Source: Candidatus Heimdallarchaeota archaeon
GTDB lineage: Archaea; Asgardarchaeota; Heimdallarchaeia; Heimdallarchaeales; Kariarchaeaceae
Direction of reading: 5' to 3'
Assembly (NCBI GenBank): GCA_026702845.1
Contig: JADCLS010000026.1
Span: forward strand, 1 to 38,502
Length of the DNA stretch: 38,502 nucleotides
The position numbers and the translations under genes are program-made. How positions within the stretch are numbered: the first letter of the stretch is position 1; each line of letters begins with the position of its first letter. The notes beneath the pieces are model-generated. The model saw only the letters and a program-made list of their open reading frames with translations, did no database searches and was not told where the DNA came from. This document shows, in pieces, positions 1 to 8,299 of this stretch.

Positions 1-1
1 A

Positions 2-89
2 GCTTTTTCCTTACTTAAGAGATCATCTAGAATATTCGGATTTTTATTGTGGAAAAACACATGAATTTGCTAGGGGGCTAAACAAGTAC
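2..89 (-). repeat. Left copy of the inverted end repeat (degenerate ORF fragment)
   Basis: Positions 2-89 match the reverse complement of 38415-38502 at 84 of 88 bases by eye. The outermost 52 bases are identical. Read on the minus strand, this copy continues the same reading frame as the right-hand copy but has an in-frame TAG at about 71-73, and it lacks the ATG present at the right end. It therefore looks like a decayed or divergent copy of the 5' end of a multi-copy gene running off the window. It may be a contig break in a dispersed element or, less likely, a true terminal inverted repeat of a linear molecule. Confidence 0.85.
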
Positions 90-328
90 AAAATATGAGT
101 AGAATTTTATAAATTATGCCTATCACAAATCAGAACTTTATCAACATGCATTTCCCTTGACTTCATTCTCAAATTTGATAGTCAGACACCAGCAAAGAGT
201 TTATCTCACTTCTCAATTAGTTGGAATGATAATTAGAAATTTTATCATTTCAGTTAAAGTATAAAAGTAATAAATCGGCTTTCTGTAGTATATATATGGA
301 AGGGCCTACTGTTTGGTGGAGGTGAAAT
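90..328. other. AT-rich intergenic region
   Basis: Between the end repeat and the micro-ORF at 329 I see no coding frame, RNA gene or clear repeat. The only recognisable element is the TATA-like run at 288-297. Confidence 0.5.
288..297 (+). promoter_or_regulatory. TATA-like box for the 329-496 ORF
   Basis: An alternating TA run (gtatatatat) is centred about 36 bases before the ATG at 329. A transcript starting about 26 bases downstream would begin near 318, exactly at the ggaggtg Shine-Dalgarno-like sequence at 318-324. Confidence 0.4.
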
Positions 329-496
329 ATGATAAAAGTTATACAAGAGCTCATCACGATTCCAGTAATTCTACTGGCCCTACCGATTATGTGGAGATTA
401 TTCTCATTCCTTGATCCAAGAGATATGGGGATTTCCGGTGATTGTAAACATTGTGGCGATCCTAATCATCCAGATCCAATAGATCCTGATGATTAA
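329..496 (+). CDS. Small membrane protein with a C-terminal CxxC (55 aa), unrecognised
   Basis: This is a short ORF with an ATG start, a strong ribosome-binding sequence (ggaggtg, 318-324, about 4 nt before the ATG) and a TATA-like box upstream. The N-terminal half (roughly residues 8-28) is hydrophobic and could be one membrane helix. The C-terminal half is polar and carries a CKHC motif (a Cys-x2-Cys pair), then an Asp/Pro-rich tail ending in several acidic residues. I recognise no family. Its last 35 bases overlap the 3' end of the large minus-strand gene. The strong SD makes it more believable than its length alone would. A two-cysteine motif could bind metal when dimerised, but that is inference. 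Confidence 0.5.
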   Translation: MIKVIQELITIPVILLALPIMWRLFSFLDPRDMGISGDCKHCGDPNHPDPIDPDD

Positions 497-3400
497 GTAA
501 GACAATCAATTTTTGATGAACAACATTTGGAATATTAGTTGCACGCAATTTATCTTCCAATATTTTCCGTTGGTTTTTATCCAAGATATTTTCTCTTAAC
601 ATAAAAAGGATTATTTCCTCGATATTACTTAGATATTCTTCATCGAAATCTAATTCTGATAATATTAGAGCTTCTATATAATACTCCACTGAAATATAGT
701 ATTCCTTTTCCATTCGATAAATATATGCTAAATGTCTATATACCTTGCATTTAACCAAATCTGATAATTCTTCAATACATGTAATCAAAATTTCCTCAAG
801 TATACTTTTAGCTTTATCAAATTCATTATTTTCGATATATAAGTTACCAAAATTCAGTTTTAACTTAATTCTACTGATTTTATTAATATCAAATAGATTT
901 TCCAACCTTCTAGCTTCAAAATAATATTCTTTTGCAGAGGCGAAATTACTGGTGTAATATTCTAAATTTCCAAGTAAATACAAACAACAATATACTTCTT
1001 GATGATTTTTTTCAATGGAGAATAAATTCAATGCATTAGTAACATATTTCATGGCTATTATTACATTATCCTGACCAATTTCATTTTTATATTCAATTCC
1101 AAGCTGCTTGTAGAACATCCCCAGGCCCTCAATCTCCTCATCCAGATACTCCACCATCTCCTCAATCTCATTGATCTCATTCTCCAGCTCGGTCACCGGT
1201 GTCTTGCATTGCAGCTGATCTGTCACTACCCTCATCTGCTTTCTCACTCTCTGCTCAAAGTACTCATTACTCAACAGATATTGCTCAAGATTATCTCTAT
1301 TTGCAATATCTGATACTCCTAGTTCAATATACTCAACAAATTCCATGAAATGCTCAGCAATATCAGTTTCTACCTCCAAAGAACAATGCTCATCAATCCA
1401 GAATTTTGCCTCATCAGCAAGAGATAATGCCAGCCTATGATCATCAAGTTCACCTTGCTTCAGATGGTGTTCCATCATATCAAGCAGCTCATCCCTGGTG
1501 TAGTATCCTGTTTTAGGAAGTCTGTATTCCTGTTCATTTATTATCAGTGATAATTGATAGGTATCCTCGGTGATATCAATATCCAATCCCTCGATGTAAT
1601 AGCTGCACCCATACTCCTCCTCATCAATAAGATACTCTTCCAAATATGCATCGCATTTGGCAATTTCCGTATCAAAGGCCTTCTCATTAACCTTATCTCT
1701 TTTCGCTCTGCATCCCTCAATGATTCTCTTTGCCTCATACATCTGCTCAATCATTGTACTGGCAATGTAACTCCGTATCTCCTTTGTACTATCCCCTGTT
1801 AATTCATTCTCCACGGTGAATACCACCTGATGTAATTTGATATCATGTGTAGCATCGAGATAATAATAGCTTGGTTCCCTGGTATAGGTTCTGAATTTTA
1901 GCTCAGTATGTCGTTTTAGGTGATGCTGATTGAATATTGATCTGATGATTTTATTCTCCCTATACACTAGAGAATCATCAAATGAGAAGGTGAGTTGATA
2001 CAATTTATTCTCAACAACCAGGGATTTCCTGTACCAGAGATTGATAATATCCTCTGGTCTCCTGTAATCATCTAGTTCACAATCCACATCCATATTTCCA
2101 CTGGTCAACGGCCAGCATTCTGGATGCCCCTCCCTGCACCGGGCAATATCATGCCCGATATTCACACTAATATACTCAACCTGCATATCCAGCAATTCCC
2201 TGAAATGATCCAGATCATAGGGTACCTGCATCATACCGAGAAATGTGTGCAATTCAGCAAATATTCCCCAGCTAATATCCCCACGGTATTTGATTTTGCA
2301 TGGTATGGAATCAAGCATCAATGCCTGGGTTCTCACCCCATAGAGATTGCGCAGAGCATCCATCAGCTGCTCGATGGTTGAGAACCTGATGAATGATTCC
2401 TTGAGTGTATCACCCTTTCTGGGTTTGTAGTGCATGACAATGCCCCTGTCATACTCCAATTTGATATATATGTAGGTGAGTTCCTCCTGTGTCCATTGCG
2501 GGATATATGGATCGATCTCCGGGATCTCCTCAATATTACACTGGTTGAGTTTGAATCTCTTGATATTCCACTTGGTCATTGAATAATCGATCAGCATCTC
2601 CAGCCTGCGCACAGTGGACCAGGATTCGTATATCCAGATGTACTGGGTACCATCCAATACTCCTCTGCATACCGGAATAGTGTGCAAGAGCTCAAAATTA
2701 TCCATGATCACATCAGGATGTGCTTCTAAATCAGGTTCAGTCAATTCCTCTATTGATGATGCCCTGAACATACCCGTGCTATCCTCAAATTGAATAACCG
2801 AGTGTTCTCTACCCAGATAGATGACACCCTGCTCAAGATGGCGTATCACTCCATCAACATGACGGTAATGCTGGCTCTTTGCCACTATCTGTTTGAAGAT
2901 ATTGGCCACATTGAATATATATTTGATCTCAGATTGGAAATTGTAGCCCAGAGTGTATAGCATCCAGGTGGAGAATTGTCTCCATAATATCAGTAATAAT
3001 GTATCCTGCATCTGGTACTGGCTTCTGAATACGAGGAAGAGAATATCATACCAGCGGGTTAATCTGCAGAATACCCTGAAAGGGATCTCTGGGCAGTAGG
3101 TCTGATGAAATTTCTTTTTATCATCCTCCATCAGCTCTGAGAATACGATACCGCATCGCTGTTCCAGATCAACAATATCCTCAATTCCATCTAGTAGATC
3201 AGGATACTTGTCCCTGAGGAACAGCATGGTTGGTTCCCACATCTCCACGGGTTCAGCTCGTTTTCGTGCAAAATCACTGGAGTAGGGAATACGATAGGTA
3301 CGTTTCTGCAGTTTGGCCACCCTGCTGTATGGATTACGGGATCGGAATTCCCTATTTGGCTCATGTGTTCTCTCTATGAAGGATTCGTGCACCAGTGCCT

Positions 3401-5684
3401 GTCGATGTCCGGGTTTGCCCAGCTTCTGGCTGTGAAGGGTAACTCTATCGTATTTATACTCCTGTCTTCTCCATGCAAGTAGATCAAGTACCTTATCAAT
3501 ATCAATATTCTCCAGTTTTCTCTCCCTTCCCTTTCTCCTGCTATCACTCTGATCAAATTTATCCGCAATTCCTGTGAGTGCTGGGCACAGCTTCACCTCA
3601 TGCTTGTCATCCTCAATAATTACCCTGACATCATCATACAGTGGTTTTTTCATCCTGCTGGGTGGAACAGGCAGGTTGTAGATGATCCTGGACACATAAG
3701 ACTTTCTCTGGCTCCAATGCTTGTATGGGAGAACACAATGACTATGATATACCCTTGATGTGTTTCCATCCCTGATGGATCTATCAATCAGATAGACTGT
3801 TGTCCGTATCTGATCCACCATCTCCTTCTCCAGATCCCAGTTCTTTCTCAGCATCAATTTGCTATCCGCCCAGCCAGTAATCACCACGGGTTTCTTTATG
3901 TGGTGTAATATGGTATAATCAGGTTCAAGTGGATCAAATGGGATGATGGTCAGCTTATCAATAATCTCCTGTGGTAATCGCATTCTCTCCTGTGTAAATT
4001 CACTATAGACATCTAGTGTATCAAGTACACAGATCTCCCCATGAGTTTCAACAGCAGTGCTGATACAATCATATACCGCAGCGATATTGGCTGCTGTTTT
4101 GCCAAAATTGATGTTAGATTGGGCTGTAACATAGAGAACCACCTCTTTTGTTCCCCTCACAATTTCAGGCTCATAGGGTTTGGGAACCACTGGCAAGGCA
4201 TGTGAATCCACATAGGTATTCATGAATATCAGGGCCATCTGATCCTCCAGATCATCAATATGTAGAAAATGATCTGTAACTATGGGTTTTTTCAGATATT
4301 TTGGCAATGAGTATAACACATTCTGCACCTCATCTCGCAGATCCATCTCTCCACGTGTTATAAGCACACCCTTCATAGGCTCGGGCAACTGATAATTGAT
4401 CAGATTGTCGATCTCCTGTTTGAGCAAGCGTGAGTAATTGGATAGCTGATTCTTCACATGCTGATTGAGTGCATTGTTAACCACCTGATCCCACTCATCC
4501 ACTGCTGTCAATTTCACCCTGGGACTGGGTTGCCATAATCCCTTTCTTCCCTTAACCAGTACGCTATCATAATCAAATAGCCCATCAATCTTGATTTTTA
4601 GATCAAGGATGACAACTGGGATCCATAGAGGTCTATTTCTTCCCATGATGCGCTTGAATAGCACAAAATCAAGATTTGCAGAACTTCTCGCACGTATGGG
4701 TACCTCAGCAAATACTTGATACCCAGATGAATCCTGCGTGTATGCATCACCATTGAACACAATTTCTTTCACCGTGGCACTGGGGATACCTGCCATGATC
4801 TCATGATGTCTGCTTGTTCCTTTTCTCTTTCTCTCCTTCTCAAATAGCTTGATCACAGCATCGTAGAATTTGTCACCCACCTTCTCCCCATCAACTAGCT
4901 CATTGTTTATGCTCCCTCGTATATCCTGTAATAAAAAATTGGTAGTTCCTAATTTCAGCTGGGTTACACGATGCACAGCATGTTTGGTCTCCGCCTCCAG
5001 GGTGATCATCCTCATCACATCATACAGATGTTTATCCATCTCGAGGATGGATGTGTAATTCTTTGGAATATCCTTCTTTCCCTGTCCCCCACCAGCATAG
5101 AGATAATCCAGGTATGGTTTGCATCTAAACATCAGGATCAGAAAATATCTCACCGCTGCGTAGTATGGAACCCTGTGTATGAACATATGTCGTGATAAAA
5201 ACCACAGATGTGTGCGGATAGAATCTATGAAATCCAGTGAAGGAATATTGGGATGTGAAACGGGAACAAAGGTGTATTTGTGGGATATAAATCCCAGTTT
5301 CTTGGCTATCTCAACCTCTGCTATTGGAAATGGATAGAATTCCTCGGCATATACACGCAGGAGCCCACCCCCGATATTGAATAGTATATTGAGTGGACCA
5401 ATATCCTCATCCGAATCCTGAATCCTTTCAAATTCAGTATTTCCATATTTGACCGTGGATTCAAATATCAATCTCAGGAATTGCTTGCGCATATTGGGTT
5501 CTGCCAGTGATAATTCGAATGTATCCCTTGTGGCTCTCCATGTATTCATGATTTTGTCATATTGTTCCATGATAGATTGCACAAGTTTTTGCATATCATT
5601 TGATCTGATATGCCTGGCAAGGCGTTTAATCGAACTGTAGGATCGTATTGTTGCATCCACGAGAATCTGGCCTGGGTCTTCCAT
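462..5684 (-). CDS. 1740-aa multidomain protein: PD-(D/E)XK nuclease-like region, P-loop-like segment, C-terminal TPRs
   Basis: I do not recognise the family. Residues about 325-420 show the spacing of a PD-(D/E)XK nuclease core: Glu327, Asp339 in a beta-strand-like SANLDFVLF, an Asp361-Leu-Lys363 pair after a hydrophobic strand (VVILDLKI), and Gln413...Tyr417 in the following helix, as in Cas4/RecB-type folds. Residues 515-545 look like strand, loop and helix of a P-loop (SNINFGKT at 523-530), but Ser stands where Walker A has Gly or Ala. Residues 700-1500 are long, charged and aromatic-rich with no motif I can name. About 1500-1530 is a likely coiled coil, and 1530-1740 reads as TPR-like helix pairs. 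The ATG at 5684 lies about 26 nt from a TATA box, suggesting a leaderless mRNA. Base composition changes sharply near 1110. A DNA- or RNA-processing or defence role is possible but unproven. Confidence 0.8.
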   Translation of the reverse strand: MEDPGQILVDATIRSYSSIKRLARHIRSNDMQKLVQSIMEQYDKIMNTWRATRDTFELSLAEPNMRKQFLRLIFESTVKYGNTEFERIQDSDEDIGPLNILFNIGGGLLRVYAEEFYPFPIAEVEIAKKLGFISHKYTFVPVSHPNIPSLDFIDSIRTHLWFLSRHMFIHRVPYYAAVRYFLILMFRCKPYLDYLYAGGGQGKKDIPKNYTSILEMDKHLYDVMRMITLEAETKHAVHRVTQLKLGTTNFLLQDIRGSINNELVDGEKVGDKFYDAVIKLFEKERKRKGTSRHHEIMAGIPSATVKEIVFNGDAYTQDSSGYQVFAEVPIRARSSANLDFVLFKRIMGRNRPLWIPVVILDLKIKIDGLFDYDSVLVKGRKGLWQPSPRVKLTAVDEWDQVVNNALNQHVKNQLSNYSRLLKQEIDNLINYQLPEPMKGVLITRGEMDLRDEVQNVLYSLPKYLKKPIVTDHFLHIDDLEDQMALIFMNTYVDSHALPVVPKPYEPEIVRGTKEVVLYVTAQSNINFGKTAANIAAVYDCISTAVETHGEICVLDTLDVYSEFTQERMRLPQEIIDKLTIIPFDPLEPDYTILHHIKKPVVITGWADSKLMLRKNWDLEKEMVDQIRTTVYLIDRSIRDGNTSRVYHSHCVLPYKHWSQRKSYVSRIIYNLPVPPSRMKKPLYDDVRVIIEDDKHEVKLCPALTGIADKFDQSDSRRKGRERKLENIDIDKVLDLLAWRRQEYKYDRVTLHSQKLGKPGHRQALVHESFIERTHEPNREFRSRNPYSRVAKLQKRTYRIPYSSDFARKRAEPVEMWEPTMLFLRDKYPDLLDGIEDIVDLEQRCGIVFSELMEDDKKKFHQTYCPEIPFRVFCRLTRWYDILFLVFRSQYQMQDTLLLILWRQFSTWMLYTLGYNFQSEIKYIFNVANIFKQIVAKSQHYRHVDGVIRHLEQGVIYLGREHSVIQFEDSTGMFRASSIEELTEPDLEAHPDVIMDNFELLHTIPVCRGVLDGTQYIWIYESWSTVRRLEMLIDYSMTKWNIKRFKLNQCNIEEIPEIDPYIPQWTQEELTYIYIKLEYDRGIVMHYKPRKGDTLKESFIRFSTIEQLMDALRNLYGVRTQALMLDSIPCKIKYRGDISWGIFAELHTFLGMMQVPYDLDHFRELLDMQVEYISVNIGHDIARCREGHPECWPLTSGNMDVDCELDDYRRPEDIINLWYRKSLVVENKLYQLTFSFDDSLVYRENKIIRSIFNQHHLKRHTELKFRTYTREPSYYYLDATHDIKLHQVVFTVENELTGDSTKEIRSYIASTMIEQMYEAKRIIEGCRAKRDKVNEKAFDTEIAKCDAYLEEYLIDEEEYGCSYYIEGLDIDITEDTYQLSLIINEQEYRLPKTGYYTRDELLDMMEHHLKQGELDDHRLALSLADEAKFWIDEHCSLEVETDIAEHFMEFVEYIELGVSDIANRDNLEQYLLSNEYFEQRVRKQMRVVTDQLQCKTPVTELENEINEIEEMVEYLDEEIEGLGMFYKQLGIEYKNEIGQDNVIIAMKYVTNALNLFSIEKNHQEVYCCLYLLGNLEYYTSNFASAKEYYFEARRLENLFDINKISRIKLKLNFGNLYIENNEFDKAKSILEEILITCIEELSDLVKCKVYRHLAYIYRMEKEYYISVEYYIEALILSELDFDEEYLSNIEEIILFMLRENILDKNQRKILEDKLRATNIPNVVHQKLIVLLNHQDLLDLDD

Positions 5685-5705
5685 ATTATGGATAATTTGA
5701 TTTGG

Positions 5706-5713
5706 TATTTAAA
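5706..5713 (-). promoter_or_regulatory. TATA box of the 1740-aa gene
   Basis: On the minus strand the sequence tttaaata is centred about 26 bases upstream of the ATG at 5684. This is the usual archaeal spacing between TATA centre and transcription start, so the mRNA is probably leaderless. Confidence 0.55.
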
Positions 5714-6050
5714 GAGAAAAACATACTATCAAATTATGTTATTTTATGATTCCTGCTAGATTCGGGGCCTGTTCTAATATTATATGAGTGCTAATTATAC
5801 ATTTATTTGATAGTGCCAGAAATTTTAGATTTATTGTGATAGTATTGATACAATTTGGCCAGTAATCAAAATGGTTTTCACTAATTGCACAATGTTTTTT
5901 GATCATCTGGATCTTGAGATTAATATTCATTACAACTTATCTCTGGGCTCTGAAATTGAAAGTCAGTATTACTAGTTAAACACATAATTTTTCCAGGAAT
6001 AAGAAAATTTGATTGATTATATTTGAAATCCTTGAGGAGAGAAATTATCC

Positions 6051-6066
6051 TCATACGTAAACTGCA
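6051..6066 (+). repeat. 16-bp direct repeat, copy 1
   Basis: The sequence tcatacgtaaactgca is identical to 6317-6332, with 266 bases between the starts. Copy 2 lies just before the tnpB start. The pair could be element-end or subterminal repeats, duplicated promoter or operator sites, or the edges of a small duplication. Confidence 0.7.
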
Positions 6067-6316
6067 GTTCAAATACAAGTTATTCATTCAAACAAACAAA
6101 ATGTCTGTTAACTCAACCGAATGTAAAAGTGAACGATTTGAGTACAAGCTTCGAAAGACGAATTCACAAATTTAATGACTGAAAGTAATGTAGATTAAAA
6201 ATTTGTAAACTAGAGAGACAGTGCATAGACTAGAGAATTACTATATACTCGCGACATATTCATAATTAAAAAGGTCTATAGTAGTTTAAATAGTTTAATG
6301 CTTAATATTATATTGT

Positions 6317-6332
6317 TCATACGTAAACTGCA
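6317..6332 (+). repeat. 16-bp direct repeat, copy 2
   Basis: This is an exact second copy of 6051-6066, ending 15 bases before the preferred tnpB ATG at 6348. Its position suggests a link to the element end or to tnpB expression. Confidence 0.7.
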
Positions 6333-6347
6333 ATTGAGTTGATTATC

Positions 6348-8267
6348 ATGGTGTACATCGGTGTAAAAGCAAAGGTGAAAAAATCTGAGATGAGCGATAA
6401 CGCTCTGCAGAGATTACATCAGATTTTATACAGAGACACTAGAATAATCAAGGACTATATCAATATCATACGTGAGAATGAGGATAATCTGAAGAACAGA
6501 GAGAAGATTGTGGATAAGAATCTGGATTTGCTAACAGCAACAACAGCCCAGAGAACTACTGTTAAACATGATTTGAAGGCCCGATACCCCCGTATCTCCC
6601 TCAATGAACTCAAGGAATGCAGAGATAATGCCATCGCTATGTATAACTCCTATCTTGCTCTGAAGATGAATAAAAAGTTCAATGCAAAGAAACCTGGAAC
6701 TAATGGCCTTATTCCACGTTCAATTGGATACAGAAGATTCAAGATTGGCAAGAATTCTGTTTCAATCATGGATTCCATGGATACTAATCTCAAGATGCTC
6801 AGAGAGGAGAAGACAAGAATTAGACATGATTATCTTGAAATCCCTCTTGAGTTGAATAATTATCACTATGAGAGATTTGCTGAGGGAGAGATAAAATCAC
6901 TGAGAATTCATTATGATAATGAGAAACAGTTATGGGTATCCTTCTCTGTCAAAAAGGAGATAAATGAGATCAATCTAAAACAAATCATAAAGATTGATAA
7001 TACACGATATAAATCTACTCGAGCTAAACCCGAGGCAGTATTGGGAATTGATCTTGGGATTAATATCGCTGCATCCACCGCTCTGGTTACTTCAAGGGGA
7101 ATATCTGATCGGATGATATTCAAAGTTAGTAAAGAAGTTGAGGAGAGCTACAAGAATCTGGAGGATACTATCTCAACCCTCATGAGGGTAAGAGAGGTCA
7201 GACAGCTGGAGAATTTGACTAAAAATCTGGATGAGAGAATATTCAAACTTAATGTGAGAATGTACAATATCACATCTCTCAAAGCAGAGTTGCGTCTCCT
7301 TCACTCATATCTGGAACAACTCAACTCTCATACACTTGCTCAGATGCTCCTACTGAATGAAAAATTATTCAGAGATGTCAATAGTGTATTGGGATGGTAT
7401 TCTACTGAGATTATCTCTCTGAAAAAAACAGATAATAGAAGAAAGATACTCTATGATGAGAGAAAGAAATTGGGTAAAATCAAGCAATCTCTATCTCTCA
7501 TCGGATTACTTGAAACTCAGTTTGATAAGAAAGTGGATGGTATCTACAGAAAACTCAAATCTCTAAGAAACAGGAGACAAAATCTCAGACTTGATATTGA
7601 TAGACAACTCATCGCTCAGATGATGACATACATTGTTTCATTACATGAAAAATACACCCTGCATATCTCACTTGGCAAACTCAAGGGGATAAGATTCTCA
7701 GCACAGCGAGGAAATGGAAATAAAGCACATAGAAAGAGAATTCACAAATGGGCCTTTAATCGTATCACCATGATGCTGGAGAATAAACTCTCAGAACTAG
7801 GTCTGGAGAAGAGATTACTGGTGGTGAATGAGGCATGGACCTCTATAACCTGCTGGAAATGCAATACTCGTGGAAATAGGCCAAAGCAATCACTATTTAT
7901 CTGCAATAATTGTGGTTGGAGAGGTAATGCAGATATGAATGGAGCAATCAACATCGCAAAACGTGCGATAAAACATCGTAAGCTTACAAAAGATAAATAT
8001 CTTGGTAAGAAGGGACTAGGAAAGTTTCTACCTGCCTCTGGCGGAAAAGTTAGAAATAAGCCGAATGCTCATAAGAGAAGTCCCCGTTCTAATGGAAAAT
8101 CCATTGGAACAACCGGTTTGTCCCTTACGGGGCGAGATGATCAATCGGAAAGCTTGGTAACCTGGCTCGTGCAGTCAGACAGACGAATCGTTGAGAAACA
8201 ACATGTTAACATAGCAAATAAGCGAACGCGGCGACGCCCTGTTAATGTGAACGAACAAGCAAAATAA
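6348..8267 (+). CDS. tnpB: TnpB-family RNA-guided nuclease (IS200/IS605 OrfB type), unusually long
   Basis: The family is clear from the C-terminal half. RuvC-I is GIDLG with Asp235. A zinc finger has Cys502, Cys505, Cys519 and Cys522 after the typical AWTSITCWKC. RuvC-III is NADMNGAINIA with Asp529. At the usual RuvC-II glutamate position the sequence is ISLGKLKG, so Gly443 replaces Glu. Glu495 in VNEAWTS is the likely relocated catalytic acid, as described for catalytically rearranged TnpBs. The protein is 639 aa against a usual 350-450. About 200 residues separate RuvC-I from RuvC-II (longer than usual and coiled-coil-like), and a basic tail of about 100 residues follows RuvC-III. I prefer ATG 6348 over the upstream in-frame TTG at 6339. 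No TnpA transposase lies in the window, so this is a solo tnpB. It would cleave DNA guided by an omega-RNA from its own 3' end. Confidence 0.93.
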   Translation: MVYIGVKAKVKKSEMSDNALQRLHQILYRDTRIIKDYINIIRENEDNLKNREKIVDKNLDLLTATTAQRTTVKHDLKARYPRISLNELKECRDNAIAMYNSYLALKMNKKFNAKKPGTNGLIPRSIGYRRFKIGKNSVSIMDSMDTNLKMLREEKTRIRHDYLEIPLELNNYHYERFAEGEIKSLRIHYDNEKQLWVSFSVKKEINEINLKQIIKIDNTRYKSTRAKPEAVLGIDLGINIAASTALVTSRGISDRMIFKVSKEVEESYKNLEDTISTLMRVREVRQLENLTKNLDERIFKLNVRMYNITSLKAELRLLHSYLEQLNSHTLAQMLLLNEKLFRDVNSVLGWYSTEIISLKKTDNRRKILYDERKKLGKIKQSLSLIGLLETQFDKKVDGIYRKLKSLRNRRQNLRLDIDRQLIAQMMTYIVSLHEKYTLHISLGKLKGIRFSAQRGNGNKAHRKRIHKWAFNRITMMLENKLSELGLEKRLLVVNEAWTSITCWKCNTRGNRPKQSLFICNNCGWRGNADMNGAINIAKRAIKHRKLTKDKYLGKKGLGKFLPASGGKVRNKPNAHKRSPRSNGKSIGTTGLSLTGRDDQSESLVTWLVQSDRRIVEKQHVNIANKRTRRRPVNVNEQAK

Positions 8268-8285
8268 CATAATTTAAAAAAAAAT
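8060..8285 (+). ncRNA. Candidate omega-RNA (reRNA) overlapping the tnpB 3' end
   Basis: The last 200 or so bases of tnpB look structured and differ in base use from the rest of the gene. CCCCGT near 8083 can pair with ACGGGG near 8135, enclosing a hairpin AATGGA/TCCATT (about 8091-8105). TTAACA near 8208 can pair with TGTTAA near 8241, enclosing a GGCG-A-CGCC hairpin. TnpB guide RNAs are known to arise from the 3' end of tnpB and run past the right end into flanking DNA. The boundaries given are approximate and inferred. Confidence 0.5.
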
Positions 8286-8299
8286 TAGTTATTTAGATC

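Larger units (their letters stand above)
5685..6347. other. AT-rich intergenic region upstream of tnpB
   Basis: This is a 663-base AT-rich stretch between divergent genes. A 63-codon minus-strand frame (5739-5930) has no recognisable features and is judged spurious. The 24-codon frame starting at 6101 is too short to support. The region contains the promoter of the large gene, two copies of a 16-bp direct repeat (6051-6066, 6317-6332) and presumably the left end of the TnpB element, whose exact boundary I cannot place. Confidence 0.5.

Noticed and set aside
5739..5930. 63-codon minus-strand frame in the region before tnpB
   Set aside because: No start signal, no recognisable composition and AT-rich chance frame; no support beyond being open.
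6101..6175. 24-codon frame upstream of tnpB that might have been the lost GNAT N-terminus
   Set aside because: Its sequence has no GNAT features and it stops before reaching the element.
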